A DNA stretch of 64,000 bases, taken from the NCBI RefSeq assembly GCF_000763905.1, contig NZ_JRKN01000009.1, forward strand, positions 1 through 64,000, given 5' to 3'. This document shows positions 43,891-53,907 of the stretch, in pieces. The number at the start of each line of letters is the position of its first letter. Within the stretch, counting starts at the first letter, position 1. Made by a program: the position numbers and the translations under genes. The notes beneath the pieces were generated by a model. The model saw nothing but the letters and a program-made list of their open reading frames with translations, did not search any database and was not told where the DNA came from. This DNA is from Paracoccus halophilus (GTDB lineage Bacteria > Pseudomonadota > Alphaproteobacteria > Rhodobacterales > Rhodobacteraceae).

Positions 43891-45234
43891 TCAGGCTTCC
43901 AGAAGACGCCGCAGCAGGTCGATATCCTCGGCCAGCCCGCTATCGGCGCCGCGCAACTCCTCGATCTTGCGCACGCCGTGCATGATCGTGGTGTGATCGC
44001 GGCCGCCGAAGCGGCGCCCGATCTCGGGCAGGGAACGCGAGGTCATCTGCTTGGCCAGATACATGGCGATCTGGCGCGGCCGCGCGACGGTGCGCACGCG
44101 CTTGGGGCCGATCATGTCCGCCAGGCGGATATTGTAATGCTCGGCGACCTTGCGCTGGATTTCCTCGATCGAGACCTTGCGGTCGTTCGCGCGCAGGATG
44201 TCGGCCAGGCATTCCTGCGTCATGTCCAGCGTGATCTCGCGCCCCATCAGGCTGGCAAAGGCAAAGAGCCGCTGCAGCGCGCCCTCCAGCACCCGCACGT
44301 TCGAGGTGATTCGATGGGCCAGGAACTCCAGCACGCCCGGCGCCATCTGCAACCCGGGATATTGCGTGCGGAACGCGTCGGTCTTGGATTGCAGGATGCC
44401 CAGCCGCAATTCGTAATCGGTCGGGTGCAGGTCCACGATCAGGCCGCATTGCAGGCGCGACTTGATCCGCTCCTCCATATCCTTGATCTCGCCCGGGGCG
44501 CGGTCGGCCGAGATGACGATCTGCTTGCCCTGATCGACCAGGGTATTGAAGGTATGGAAGAATTCCTCTTGCGTGGAATCCTTGCCGCCGATGAACTGCA
44601 GGTCATCCACCATCAGGACCGAGACGGTGCGGAAGAGTTCCTTGAAATCCATCACCGTGCGCTCGCGCAGTGCCTGCACGAAACGGTACATGAACTGCTC
44701 GGCCGAGAGATAGAGCACCCTGGCCTCGGGCTGGTTGGCCCGGATCTCGCGCGCGATGGCATGCATCAGGTGGGTCTTGCCCAGCCCGACCCCGCCATAA
44801 AGAAACAGCGGGTTGAAGGTCACCGGGCCGCCTGCGGCGACGCGCAGCGCGGCGGCATGGGCCAGTTCGTTGGGCTTGCCGACGACGAAATTATCGAATG
44901 TGAAGCGCTGGTCCAAGGGCGCGGTCAGTTCCTCGCCCGCGGCGGGGCGCGGGGCGGGGGCGCGCCTGGCGGGCGCGGCCGCCTGACGCGCGGTCTGGGC
45001 GCGGGTCTCGAAGGTGACGCGATGCACCGGGCTGCCGACGCGGCCCAGCACCTTCACGATATCGTCGCTGTAATGGCGAGAGACCCAGTCGGAGAGAAAG
45101 CGCGTGGGGCTGGCGATGGTCGCGGTGCCGTCATCGACGCCGGTCAGGCGCAGCGGCTCGATCCAGGTGGCGAAGCTGTCTGCTCCGATGATTTTCTGCA
45201 GTTCTTCACGCGCCTGCCCCCAAAGCTTGTCCAT
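43891..45234 (-). CDS. dnaA: Chromosomal replication initiator protein DnaA
   Basis: This 447-residue AAA+ initiator has domain I (1-90, MDKLWGQAREELQKIIGADSFATWIEPLRL), a Pro/Ala-rich linker, Walker A GGVGLGKTHL, Walker B VLMVDDLQFIGG, and the DNA-binding domain IV with RDHTTIMHGVRKIEEL. The ATG at 45234 fits the family N-terminus; the frame extends upstream without homology. It heads dnaA-dnaN-recF-recO. Confidence 0.97.
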   Translation of the reverse strand: MDKLWGQAREELQKIIGADSFATWIEPLRLTGVDDGTATIASPTRFLSDWVSRHYSDDIVKVLGRVGSPVHRVTFETRAQTARQAAAPARRAPAPRPAAGEELTAPLDQRFTFDNFVVGKPNELAHAAALRVAAGGPVTFNPLFLYGGVGLGKTHLMHAIAREIRANQPEARVLYLSAEQFMYRFVQALRERTVMDFKELFRTVSVLMVDDLQFIGGKDSTQEEFFHTFNTLVDQGKQIVISADRAPGEIKDMEERIKSRLQCGLIVDLHPTDYELRLGILQSKTDAFRTQYPGLQMAPGVLEFLAHRITSNVRVLEGALQRLFAFASLMGREITLDMTQECLADILRANDRKVSIEEIQRKVAEHYNIRLADMIGPKRVRTVARPRQIAMYLAKQMTSRSLPEIGRRFGGRDHTTIMHGVRKIEELRGADSGLAEDIDLLRRLLEA

Positions 45235-45669
45235 CTCGCCCAGTCCGTTTCTTGTCCCCGTACCCTGCCGGGTTTTCCGGCATGGGACGATCCTTACCTT
45301 GGCGCCGGGGGGGCACTGGCAGACGGCAACACGAAACCCCACCGCCAGGGCGGTGATCGGGGCCGTTTGCGGCCGGGATGTGCAGACATGAAGCGTTGAC
45401 CGGCAGTCGCCGGCGCGCGCATCGATGGTAGCGGATCCTGTGACGATCCCGCTGCCTTTCTGACCGGCCGGTGGCAGCCTTCCGATCAGAACATGTCCCC
45501 CAGGTGCGAGGTGAATCGCCATTGGAAGCTAGCAAGAAGCAGGGCCCGCCAGCAACCGATCTTCGCGCTTGACAGCGGATTTGCCCGCTCGAATCTGACA
45601 GCGCTGTAACATCCGCGCGAAGGATCGCAAGCCATTGAAAACATTAGCTTGACGTAGCGGAAGTTAAGG
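45235..45669. other. Intergenic region upstream of dnaA
   Basis: This 435-bp stretch without a credible gene lies between rpsT and dnaA. By eye no copies of the DnaA box TTATNCACA and no AT-rich unwinding region were found, so oriC is not supported here. A perfect TTGACA (45569-45574) with an AATCTG 17 bp later faces away from dnaA. A clear dnaA promoter could not be assigned. Confidence 0.5.
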
Positions 45670-45698
45670 AAAAAAGGCGCACATCGGCAGAGTGCGCC
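45670..45698 (-). terminator. Rho-independent terminator of rpsT
   Basis: On the minus strand, the stem GGCGCAC / GTGCGCC (45692-45698 with 45676-45682), loop of nine, is followed by TTTTTT (45670-45675 plus). It lies about 43 bp after the rpsT stop and separates it from dnaA. Confidence 0.85.
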
Positions 45699-45740
45699 CC
45701 TTTGCAATTCTACCGATAGTTGCGCAAAAGCCGCAGCCGA

Positions 45741-46010
45741 TCAGGCGGCCGACAGCGCCTTCACGCGGGCCGCGAGCCGCGAGATCTTGCGGGCGGCGGT
45801 GTTCTTGTGAACCACCCCTTTGGTGACGCCGCGCATCAGTTCGGGCTGGGCGATCCGCAGGGCTTCGCGGGCGGCGTCGGCATTGCCGCTGGCAATGGCT
45901 TCCTCGACCTTGCGCAGGAAGGTCCGGATCCGGGAGCGGCGCGCCTTGTTGACGGCGGTCCGGCGCTCGATCTGGCGGGCGCGCTTTTGGGATTGGGCTG
46001 TATTGGCCAT
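45741..46010 (-). CDS. rpsT: 30S ribosomal protein S20
   Basis: This 89-residue basic helical protein binds 16S rRNA. The N-terminus [26 protein letters not shown] (in parts) and the ending [25 protein letters not shown] are typical. Its place upstream of dnaA on the same strand is widely conserved in alphaproteobacteria. It is a single gene with its own terminator. Confidence 0.97.
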   Translation of the reverse strand: MANTAQSQKRARQIERRTAVNKARRSRIRTFLRKVEEAIASGNADAAREALRIAQPELMRGVTKGVVHKNTAARKISRLAARVKALSAA

Positions 46011-46118
46011 GGGTGCGGTCCTGTCTGTTCTTTGTCTTTCGGTAACGCAAAAGCCCCATGGCGCCGCCCGGAACGGACGGTCATGATTCTTGCCTTAAGC
46101 GGGCCCACGCGCATGTAA

Positions 46119-46143
46119 GCCCGGCCCTATACAGGGGCCGGGC
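46119..46143 (-). terminator. Hairpin after the enoyl-CoA hydratase gene
   Basis: A 9-bp perfect GC-rich stem (46119-46127 with 46135-46143) with a 7-base loop lies 19 bp after the stop of the hydratase gene on the minus strand. The following bases on that strand (TTACATG) have little T-run, so efficiency is uncertain. Confidence 0.55.
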
Positions 46144-46161
46144 GCAAAAGCCAAGCGGAAA

Positions 46162-46938
46162 TCAGCGGTCGCGGAATTGCGGCTCGCGCTTTTCCAGAAA
46201 GGCGCTCATGCCTTCCTTCTGGTCCTCGGTCGCGAACATCGCCTGGAAATTGCGCCGCTCGAACAGCAGCCCTTCGCTCAGCGTGGTCTCATAGGCGCGG
46301 TTGACCGCCTCTTTCGCGGCCATGACGGCGATCTGCGATTTCTCGGCGATCTTTCTGGCGGCGGCGACCGCCTCGGGGATCAGCTTGGCGGCCGGCACCA
46401 CCCGGCTGACCAGGCCCGAGCGCTCGGCCTCGGCCGAATCCATGAAGCGCCCGGTCAGGTGCATTTCCATGGATTTCGACTTGCCGACGAACCGGGTCAG
46501 GCGCTGCGTGCCGCCGATCCCGGCGATGACGCCCAGATTGATCTCGGGCTGGCCGAACTTGGCGTTGTCGGCGCAGATGATGAAATCGCAGGCCATGGCC
46601 AGTTCGCAGCCGCCGCCAAGCGCATAGCCGGCGACCGCCGCGATGATCGGCTTGCGGGTCGCGGTGATCCGGTCGACCTCATCGCCGAACAGGTTCTCGG
46701 TATAGACATCCACGAAGCTTTTCGAGGACATCTCCTTGATGTCGGCGCCGGCGGCAAAGGCCTTGTCGCTGCCGGTCAGCACGATGCAGCGCACCTTTTC
46801 GTTCCGGTCCGCCTCGGTCAGGGCATCGCCAAGCTCTTGCATGAGCTGCGAATTCAATGCGTTCAGCGCCTCGGGCCGGTTCAGCCGGATCAGCGCAACA
46901 TTGTCGTCGATCTCGACGGTGAGGGTCTGGTAAGCCAT
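46162..46938 (-). CDS. Enoyl-CoA hydratase
   Basis: This 258-residue crotonase hydrates trans-2-enoyl-CoA. Both catalytic glutamates are present, in [11 protein letters not shown] and in [19 protein letters not shown], together with the oxyanion-hole segment [12 protein letters not shown]. The start at 46938 gives [17 protein letters not shown], the usual short N-terminus. It lies between mutM and rpsT, a neighbourhood I recall from other alphaproteobacteria, away from the beta-oxidation block at 9-16 kb. Confidence 0.94.
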   Translation of the reverse strand: MAYQTLTVEIDDNVALIRLNRPEALNALNSQLMQELGDALTEADRNEKVRCIVLTGSDKAFAAGADIKEMSSKSFVDVYTENLFGDEVDRITATRKPIIAAVAGYALGGGCELAMACDFIICADNAKFGQPEINLGVIAGIGGTQRLTRFVGKSKSMEMHLTGRFMDSAEAERSGLVSRVVPAAKLIPEAVAAARKIAEKSQIAVMAAKEAVNRAYETTLSEGLLFERRNFQAMFATEDQKEGMSAFLEKREPQFRDR

Positions 46939-47062
46939 CGCTTTTTTGCCTTTTGTGGGAACAAGCAGACCGTGCTTCGTAACAAATCCGGCACCGCAAG
47001 GCCAGCGCCACGCAGCGTCCCTTCGGCCCGGCCATCGCCGGCTTCGGCCATGGCCCTGAGTT

Positions 47063-47908
47063 TCATTTCTGGCATTGCGGGCAGAAATAGCTTGACCGGG
47101 CGGATTGCACGATGCGGCGGATCGCGCCCGGGCAACCGGGTCTGGGGCAGGGCGCGCCCTCGCGGTCATAGACGCGAAAGGCGTGCTGGAAATAGCCCAG
47201 CTCGCCCGTCGCCTGCCGGTGATCGCGCAGGGACGAGCCGCCCGCCGCGATCGCCTCGGTCAGCACGTCGCGGATATGGCCGGTCAGTGCCGCGATGCGC
47301 GCCGCACCGATGCGGCCGGCGGCGCGGCGCGGGTCGATCCCGGCGCGGTGCAGCGCCTCGCTGACATAGATATTGCCCAGCCCGGCGACGATTCGCTGGT
47401 CCAGCAGCGCCGTCTTGACCGGGCTGCGCCGCCCGGCAAAGGCCGCGATCAGCACCTCGGGGGTGAAGCCGTCCGACAGCGGCTCGGGGCCCAGATGCGC
47501 CAGCAGGGGATGGCTGGCGCCGGGCGCGACCAGATCGACCATGCCGAAGCGGCGCGCGTCGTTGAAGGTGATCCGCGTGCCCCGGTCGGTCCAGAACACC
47601 ACATGATCGTGGCGCGGCAGGATCGCCGGATCGCGATGAAACCCGCCCTGCGCCTGATCCTCGATCAGCATCCGCCCGGACATGCCCAGATGCAGAAGCA
47701 GGCTGCCGCGATCCTGCAGCTCGGCCAGGATGTATTTCGAGCGCCGGCGCAGCGCGACCACCCGCGCGCCGGTCAGCACCTGCACCAGATCGGGCGGCAG
47801 CGGCCAGCGCAGATCGGGGCGCCGGGCCTCGGCGCGGGCGATCACCTGGCCTTCCAGATGTGGCTGAAGGCCGCGCAGCACGGTTTCAACCTCGGGCAGT
47901 TCTGGCAT
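47063..47908 (-). CDS. mutM: Formamidopyrimidine-DNA glycosylase
   Basis: This 281-residue glycosylase removes 8-oxoguanine. The catalytic N-terminus PELPEVE is intact (Pro after Met, Glu), K in [11 protein letters not shown] is present, and a C-terminal zinc finger with CPRPGC and CPQC closes the protein. The ATG at 47908 is required to expose the N-terminal proline. It is divergent from ubiE, a conserved arrangement. Confidence 0.97.
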   Translation of the reverse strand: MPELPEVETVLRGLQPHLEGQVIARAEARRPDLRWPLPPDLVQVLTGARVVALRRRSKYILAELQDRGSLLLHLGMSGRMLIEDQAQGGFHRDPAILPRHDHVVFWTDRGTRITFNDARRFGMVDLVAPGASHPLLAHLGPEPLSDGFTPEVLIAAFAGRRSPVKTALLDQRIVAGLGNIYVSEALHRAGIDPRRAAGRIGAARIAALTGHIRDVLTEAIAAGGSSLRDHRQATGELGYFQHAFRVYDREGAPCPRPGCPGAIRRIVQSARSSYFCPQCQK

Positions 47909-48002
47909 TTTTCTTCCATTCATCGCATCTTGCGCCCGCGACCTGTGGCGCGGAGCGCGCATCCGGTCTATCTGGGCGCATAAAGACGGATGGACAAGCG
48001 AT

Positions 48003-48755
48003 ATGACCCCTGACGAGCCCAAAGAGACCCATTTCGGCTTTCGCACCGTGGCCGAGGATGACAAGGCCGGGCTGGTTCATGGCGTCTTCTCGCGCGTGGC
48101 CTCGCGCTATGACGTGATGAACGATCTGATGAGCGTCGGCATCCACCGGGTCTGGAAAACCGCGATGATGGACTGGCTGGCGCCGCGTGCCGGCCAGCAC
48201 CTGCTGGATGTGGCGGGCGGGACCGGCGATATCGCGTTCCGGTTTCTGGACCGCGCGCCGGGCGCCCGCGTCACCGTCTGCGACATGACCGAATCGATGC
48301 TGATCGAGGGCCGCAACCGCGCCGAGGCGGGCCAGCTGGCCGACCGCCTCACCTGGGTCACCGGCGACGCGATGGCGCTGCCCTTTCAGGATGACAGCTT
48401 CGACCGCTACACGATCAGCTTCGGCATCCGCAATGTCACCCGCATCCCCGACGCGCTGGCCGAGGCGCGGCGCGTCCTGCGCCCCGGCGGGCGCCTGCTG
48501 GTGCTGGAGTTCAGCCAGATGCCGGTGCCGATGCTGCAATGGCTTTACGACCGCTATTCCTTCAACGTGATCCCGGCCATGGGGCAGGTGGTGGCCAATG
48601 ACCGCGACAGCTATCAGTACCTGGTCGAATCGATCCGCAAGTTCCCCGATCAGGAGACTTTCGGCCAGATGATCCGCGAGGCCGGATTCGGCCGCGTGCA
48701 GTGGCGCAATCTCTCGATGGGGATCGCCGCGCTGCATTCGGGCTGGAAGCTCTAG
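48003..48755 (+). CDS. ubiE: Demethylmenaquinone/ubiquinone methyltransferase
   Basis: This 250-residue SAM-dependent C-methyltransferase acts in ubiquinone synthesis. The conserved segments are [39 protein letters not shown] (SAM site), [21 protein letters not shown] and the C-terminal [15 protein letters not shown]. It is followed with no gap by ubiB of the same pathway. Confidence 0.96.
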   Translation: MTPDEPKETHFGFRTVAEDDKAGLVHGVFSRVASRYDVMNDLMSVGIHRVWKTAMMDWLAPRAGQHLLDVAGGTGDIAFRFLDRAPGARVTVCDMTESMLIEGRNRAEAGQLADRLTWVTGDAMALPFQDDSFDRYTISFGIRNVTRIPDALAEARRVLRPGGRLLVLEFSQMPVPMLQWLYDRYSFNVIPAMGQVVANDRDSYQYLVESIRKFPDQETFGQMIREAGFGRVQWRNLSMGIAALHSGWKL

Positions 48756-50297
48756 ATGCGCGGACCCCACAATATCTGGCGCCTGATCCGGACCGGCGCC
48801 ACATTCGAGCGTACGGGCGCGATGAAGGTCGCGCTGGATGCGCTGAACGCGCCCCCCCGCGTGCGCGCCGCCGCGCGCATCCTGGGCTGGCCCTTTGCCT
48901 GGCTGGGCTACAAGGGCGATCCGAACCTGCCGCCGGTCACCCGCGCGATCACCGCATTGGGCCCGGCCTATGTGAAATTCGGCCAGATTCTGTCGACCCG
49001 GCCCGATGTCGTCGGTGTCGAACTGGCCAATCAGCTGTCGATGCTGCAGGATCGTCTGCCGCCCTTTGCGACCGCGCGGGCGCGCCAGACCATCGCCGAG
49101 GCGGTGGGGCGGCCCGTCGACGAGCTGTTCACCGAGTTTTCCGATTCGGTGGCGGCGGCCTCGATCGCGCAGGTGCATCGCGCGCGCCGCGCCGATAACG
49201 GCCGCGAGGTCGCGGTCAAGGTGTTGCGCCCGGGGATCGAGAGCGCCTTTCGCCGCGATATCGACGCCTTCCATTTCGCTGCCGACATGATCGAGCGGCT
49301 GTCCCCGGGCAGCCGCCGCCTGCGTCCGCGCGACGTGATCAGCCATTTCGAATCGGTGGTGACGGGCGAGCTGGACCTGCGGCTCGAAGCGGCCTCGGCC
49401 TCGGAATTCTCGGAAAACACCGCTCGGGACGAAGGCATGGCCGTGCCGATGCCGCATTGGCATCTCAGCGCGCGGCGGGTGCTGACCAGCGACTGGGCCG
49501 AGGGCATCCCGATGGGCGATCTCGCCGGGCTGCGCGCTGCCGGCCACGACCTGCCGGCCTTGGGCTCGCGGGTGTTGCAGATGTTCCTGCGCCACGCGCT
49601 GCGCGACGGCTATTTCCATGCCGACATGCATCAGGGCAATCTCAAGGTCGCGGCCAATGGCGATATCGTCATCTACGATTTCGGCATCATGGGCGAGATC
49701 GACGAATATACCCGCCGCGTCTATGCCGAGATCCTGATGGGCTTCATCCGCCGCGATTACGAACGCGTCGCGCGGGTGCATTTCGAGGCGGGCTATGTGC
49801 CCCGCGACCGCGACATGCTGGAATTCGCCCGCGCGCTGCGCGCCGTGGGCGAGCCGATCTTTGGCGCCGATGCCAGCCGCATCTCGATGGCCAATCTGCT
49901 GGCCTATCTGTTCGAGGTGACCGAGCGTTTCGGCATGGCCACCCGGACCGAGCTGATCCTGCTGCAGCGCACCATGGTCGTGGTCGAGGGCGTGGCCCGG
50001 TCGCTGAACCCGCAGATCAACATGTGGGAGGTCGGCAAGCCGGTGGTCGAAAGCTATATCCGCGACAATCTGGGCCCGCGCGCGGCGGTGCGCGACGCGG
50101 CGCGGATCGCGCAGGTCATCGGCCGTTTCGCGCCGCTGCTGCCGGAATTCCTGGAACGCAAGATGCCCGAGCTTTTGCGCGACGCGGCAGGGCGCGACGA
50201 TGGCAGGCGTCGCGGGCGGCGCGATCTGCTGCGCGGCATGGCCGCCGGCGCGGCGATCGCCGGCATCGCCTTTCTGGCGGGCGCGCTGCTGGTCTGA
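48756..50297 (+). CDS. ubiB: Ubiquinone biosynthesis kinase-like protein UbiB
   Basis: This 513-residue ABC1/UbiB atypical kinase is needed for ubiquinone synthesis. It has the KxGQ motif in AYVKFGQILSTRPD, the Ala-rich loop SVAAASIAQVHRA, the VAIK-like EVAVKVLRPG, the HADMHQGN catalytic loop and YDFGIMG. One or two C-terminal membrane helices (AAGAAIAGIAFLAGALLV) anchor it. Translation starts right after the ubiE stop. Confidence 0.95.
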   Translation: MRGPHNIWRLIRTGATFERTGAMKVALDALNAPPRVRAAARILGWPFAWLGYKGDPNLPPVTRAITALGPAYVKFGQILSTRPDVVGVELANQLSMLQDRLPPFATARARQTIAEAVGRPVDELFTEFSDSVAAASIAQVHRARRADNGREVAVKVLRPGIESAFRRDIDAFHFAADMIERLSPGSRRLRPRDVISHFESVVTGELDLRLEAASASEFSENTARDEGMAVPMPHWHLSARRVLTSDWAEGIPMGDLAGLRAAGHDLPALGSRVLQMFLRHALRDGYFHADMHQGNLKVAANGDIVIYDFGIMGEIDEYTRRVYAEILMGFIRRDYERVARVHFEAGYVPRDRDMLEFARALRAVGEPIFGADASRISMANLLAYLFEVTERFGMATRTELILLQRTMVVVEGVARSLNPQINMWEVGKPVVESYIRDNLGPRAAVRDAARIAQVIGRFAPLLPEFLERKMPELLRDAAGRDDGRRRGRRDLLRGMAAGAAIAGIAFLAGALLV

Positions 50298-50381
50298 CGG
50301 CGCGTGCCGGCTGCGGCGCGCGGGCATTCGCATCGCAAGCTCGGGCTTGAGCGTGGCCCGGCATTGTTCTAACGCTGGCAC

Positions 50382-51200
50382 ATGCGGATTCTCTATCTTG
50401 GCGACGTGATGGGGCGGGCCGGACGGCGCGCCATATCCGAGGGGCTCGGCCCGCTGAAGGATAAGCTCAATGTCGATTTCACCGTGGTGAACGGTGAAAA
50501 CGCCAGCGGCGGCATGGGGCTGACCGGCGGTCACGCCAGGCTGATCCTGGATGCCGGCGCCGATTGCATCACCCTGGGCGATCACGCCTTTGACCAGAAG
50601 GACATGCTGTCCTTTATCGAATCCGAGCCGCGCATCATCCGGCCGCTGAACTATTCCAAGGCCGCGCCCGGTCGCGGCGCGCGGGTGTTCGAGGCGACGC
50701 GCGGGCGCAAGGTGCTGGTCGCGCAGGTGCTGGGCCAGGTGTTCATGAAGCGGCCCTTCGACGATCCGTTCTCGGCCATCGACGCGGTGCTGCGCGCCCA
50801 TGTGCTGGGCGGCGCCGTTCAGGCCGCCGTCGTCGATATCCATGCCGAGGCGACCAGCGAAAAGATGGCCATGGGCCATTGGTGCGACGGCCGCGCCAGC
50901 CTTGTCGTCGGCACCCATACCCATGTGCCGACCGCCGACACGATGATCCTGAACCGTGGCACGGCCTATCAGTCCGATGCCGGCATGTGCGGCGACTATG
51001 ACAGCATCATCGGCATGGACAAGGCCGAGCCGCTGCGCCGCTTCCTGACCGGCATGGCCTCGGAGCGCTTTGCCCCGGCCGAGGGCGAGGCCACGCTTGC
51101 CGGCGTCATCGTCATTACCGACGACCGCACCGGGCTGGCCACCTCGGTCGAGCCGGTGCGCGCGGGCGGCCGGCTTGTCCCTGCGCCAGCGGCGGGCTGA
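50382..51200 (+). CDS. Calcineurin-like phosphodiesterase, TIGR00282/YmdB family
   Basis: This 272-residue metallophosphoesterase has metal-binding D8 (MRILYLGDVMGRAG), E39 and N40 in NGEN, GDHAFD and GTHTHVPTAD. In Bacillus the homologue YmdB cleaves 2',3'-cyclic nucleotides and affects biofilm and mRNA stability. The role in alphaproteobacteria is not established. It lies 84 bp after ubiB and 89 bp before the permease gene on the same strand. Confidence 0.92.
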   Translation: MRILYLGDVMGRAGRRAISEGLGPLKDKLNVDFTVVNGENASGGMGLTGGHARLILDAGADCITLGDHAFDQKDMLSFIESEPRIIRPLNYSKAAPGRGARVFEATRGRKVLVAQVLGQVFMKRPFDDPFSAIDAVLRAHVLGGAVQAAVVDIHAEATSEKMAMGHWCDGRASLVVGTHTHVPTADTMILNRGTAYQSDAGMCGDYDSIIGMDKAEPLRRFLTGMASERFAPAEGEATLAGVIVITDDRTGLATSVEPVRAGGRLVPAPAAG

Positions 51201-51289
51201 GGGTTCAGCTTGCGCTTGCGCGATTTTCGGTAAAAAACGTATTACCCAGCGGATGAGTCGAGATTTCGCGGCAGCTTTGCAGGTAATGG

Positions 51290-53068
51290 ATGCTCGGATT
51301 TGAACTGACTGGCACGAATGCGGCAATCGCCATGCTGATCATCGTGGCCATCACCTTCGTTCAGTTTATCCGCGAAAAACATCCGCCCGAGGTGGTCGCC
51401 ATCGGCGCGGCGGCGACGATGATGGCGCTAGGGCTGCTGCCGGTGGAACGGGCGGCAACCGTGCTGTCCAATGCCGCGCCCTGGACCATCGCCTTCATGT
51501 TCCTGATCATGGGCGGGCTGCTGCGGACCGGCGCGCTGGAGATGATGTCGCGCATCGTCTCGGCCCGGATCTCGACCAATCCGGTGCTGACTATCGTGTC
51601 GCTGTTCGCCTTTGTCATCGTCGCCTCGGCGATCATGAACAATACGCCGGTCGTGGCGGTGATGATCCCGATCTTTATCCAGATCGCCGTCAGGCTTGGA
51701 ATTTCCCCCTCCAAGCTGCTGATGCCGCTGAGCTATTTCACCATCATGGGCGGCATGATGACGCTGCTGGGCACCTCGACCAACCTGCTGGTGGACGGTG
51801 TGGCGCGCGATGCGGGCATGGAGCCCTTTACCATTTTCGAGATCGCGCCGGTGGGCATCGCGGTCACCCTGGCCGGCATCGCCTATTTCGCGCTGATCGG
51901 CTGGAAGCTGCTGCCCAGCCGCACTTCGCTGGCCGCCTTTCTGGGTGGCCGCCGCGAGATGAAATATTTCACCGAGGTCGCGATTCCCGAGGATTCCGGC
52001 CTTGTCGGGCAATCGGTGCATGAGGTGCCGCTGTTCAAGCGCGATGCCGTGCGGGTGATCGACGTCTTGCGCGGCGACGCCTCGCTGCGGCGCAATCTGG
52101 CCGAGGTGGTGCTGGAGCCGGGCGACCGGGTCGTGCTGCGCACCGAGATGGCCGACCTGCTCGAGATGCAGGGCAACAAGAACCTGCAGATGGTCGACAA
52201 GCTGAGCTCGGTCGCCACCGAAACGGTCGAGGTGCTGATCTCGCCCGGCGCGCGGCTGATCGGGCGGCGGCTGGGCGACATGCGTCTGCGCCGCCGCTAT
52301 GGCGTCTATGTGCTGGCCGCCCACCGGCGCAGCCAGAATATCGGCCGCCAGCTTGACGATCTGGTCGTGCGCGTGGGCGATACGCTGCTGCTGGAAGGCG
52401 CGCCCGAGGATATCGGCCGGCTGGCCGTCGATATGGAACTGCTCGATGTCTCGCGCCCCTCGGCCCGCGCCTATCGCCGCGAAAAGGCCCCGATCGCGAT
52501 TCTGGCGCTGCTGTCGGTCGTGGTGCTGGCGGCGCTGAACATCGCGCCGATCATCGGGCTGGCCTTTGTCGCCTCGGCGGTGATCCTGCTGACGCGCTGC
52601 GTCGATGCCGAAGAGGCGTTCTCCTTTGTCGATGGCCGGCTGCTGGCGATGATCTTTGCCATGCTGGCGGTCGGGCAGGCGCTGGAACATACCGGGACAG
52701 TCACGCTGATCGCCCAGTTCCTGACCCCTTACCTCAGCGGCCTGCCGCCATTCGTCACGCTGGTCTGCGTCTATTTCCTGGGCCTCGCGATGACCGAGGT
52801 GCTGTCGAACAATGCCGTTGCCGTGCTGCTGACTCCGATCGCCATCGCGCTGGCGCAGTCATTGGGCCATGATCCGCGGGCCTATGTCGTGGCGGTGATG
52901 TTCGCCGCCACCGTCGCCTTTGCCACACCGATCGGCTATCAGACCCATATGATGGTCTATGGTCCCGGCGGCTACAAGTTCAGCGATTTCATCCGTGTGG
53001 GGATTCCGCTGGACATCATCACCGGCATCGTGGCCTGCCTGACGATCCCGCTGTTCTGGCCGCTCTAG
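51290..53068 (+). CDS. SLC13/CitT-type permease with two RCK_C (TrkA-C) domains
   Basis: This 592-residue inner-membrane transporter has six or so helices, then two cytosolic TrkA-C repeats (about 215-295, with VVLEPGDRVVLRT, and 300-385, with VVRVGDTLLLEG), then further helices. NNTPVVAVMIPIF and SNNAVAVLLTPIA are the paired SNT-like motifs of the DASS/SLC13 fold. Substrates may be sulfate or dicarboxylates; this is not decided by the sequence. Its TAG stop shares the bases CTAG with the stop of convergent olsA. Confidence 0.9.
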   Translation: MLGFELTGTNAAIAMLIIVAITFVQFIREKHPPEVVAIGAAATMMALGLLPVERAATVLSNAAPWTIAFMFLIMGGLLRTGALEMMSRIVSARISTNPVLTIVSLFAFVIVASAIMNNTPVVAVMIPIFIQIAVRLGISPSKLLMPLSYFTIMGGMMTLLGTSTNLLVDGVARDAGMEPFTIFEIAPVGIAVTLAGIAYFALIGWKLLPSRTSLAAFLGGRREMKYFTEVAIPEDSGLVGQSVHEVPLFKRDAVRVIDVLRGDASLRRNLAEVVLEPGDRVVLRTEMADLLEMQGNKNLQMVDKLSSVATETVEVLISPGARLIGRRLGDMRLRRRYGVYVLAAHRRSQNIGRQLDDLVVRVGDTLLLEGAPEDIGRLAVDMELLDVSRPSARAYRREKAPIAILALLSVVVLAALNIAPIIGLAFVASAVILLTRCVDAEEAFSFVDGRLLAMIFAMLAVGQALEHTGTVTLIAQFLTPYLSGLPPFVTLVCVYFLGLAMTEVLSNNAVAVLLTPIAIALAQSLGHDPRAYVVAVMFAATVAFATPIGYQTHMMVYGPGGYKFSDFIRVGIPLDIITGIVACLTIPLFWPL

Positions 53069-53907
53069 CGCGGCCGGTCGCCGTCGAAGCCGGCGCGGAT
53101 CGCGGCCTCGCTGCCTGCCGACAGGGTCTTGCGCGTCTCGCCCGCCACGGGGATCGGATCGTGCAGCCGCACCGTCACGCTGCCTTGCGGAGATTGCGCA
53201 AGCACCGCCAGCAGATGCGGCCCCAGTGCCATATCGCCCCACCAGCCGTAGAAACGCGGATCGCGGCCCTTGGGGGCGCGATAGCTGGCGCTCATCGGCT
53301 GGATGGCCAGGGTGCCGGGCAGGGCGGGGTCCAGAAAGCCCTGGAACAGCGTCGGCTTGAAGGGCAGCACCCGGCGCCCGTCGCTGCTGGTGCCCTCGGG
53401 AAAGAACAGCAGGCGGTGGCCGGCGCGGGTGCGGGCGGCGAATTCCGCGGCCTGGGCGCGGGCCAGTTTCGGGTCGCGGGCGACGAAATGGGTATTGGTG
53501 ACGCGGGTCAGGATATTGATGCCCGGCCAGTTCGCCACCTCGGATTTGGAGACGAAGAACACCGGCATGGCGGCGTTCAGCACAAAGATATCCAGCCAGC
53601 TTGAATGATTGGCGACGATCGCGCCGGGGCCGCGCAGGGGCTGGCCCTCGCACCGCCATTTCAGTCCCAGGATCCGCAGGCAGATCCGGCAGACGCCCTG
53701 CACCCATGGCCCGGTGGCGGGCCGGCGCGGACCGGCGAACAGCCGCTCGATCAGGCGCAGCGGCACGATCAGCAGCACGCCAAGCGCCAGCACGGCGATG
53801 ATGCCCCCGCCGCGCAGCGCCGCCAGCAGCCAGCCCCGCAGGCCGGGGCGGGGCGCGGCGGGCGGCGCGGCCGAGTCCCGCCAGGTGCCGGGGCCGCGCG
53901 GGTTCAT
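53065..53907 (-). CDS. olsA: Lyso-ornithine lipid O-acyltransferase (1-acylglycerol-3-phosphate acyltransferase family)
   Basis: This 280-residue membrane acyltransferase has one N-terminal helix and the PlsC motifs NHSSWLD (HX4D) and FPEGTSSDG. By itself it could be a phosphatidate-forming PlsC, but the coupled olsB gene upstream (4-bp overlap) makes transfer of the second acyl chain to lyso-ornithine lipid the likely role. Ornithine lipids are common in this bacterial group. Confidence 0.88.
   Translation of the reverse strand: MNPRGPGTWRDSAAPPAAPRPGLRGWLLAALRGGGIIAVLALGVLLIVPLRLIERLFAGPRRPATGPWVQGVCRICLRILGLKWRCEGQPLRGPGAIVANHSSWLDIFVLNAAMPVFFVSKSEVANWPGINILTRVTNTHFVARDPKLARAQAAEFAARTRAGHRLLFFPEGTSSDGRRVLPFKPTLFQGFLDPALPGTLAIQPMSASYRAPKGRDPRFYGWWGDMALGPHLLAVLAQSPQGSVTVRLHDPIPVAGETRKTLSAGSEAAIRAGFDGDRPR

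Noticed and set aside
47886..51326. Open frame of 1146 codons antisense to ubiE, ubiB and the phosphodiesterase gene
   Set aside because: Same kind of shadow frame; three well-recognised proteins occupy the other strand.
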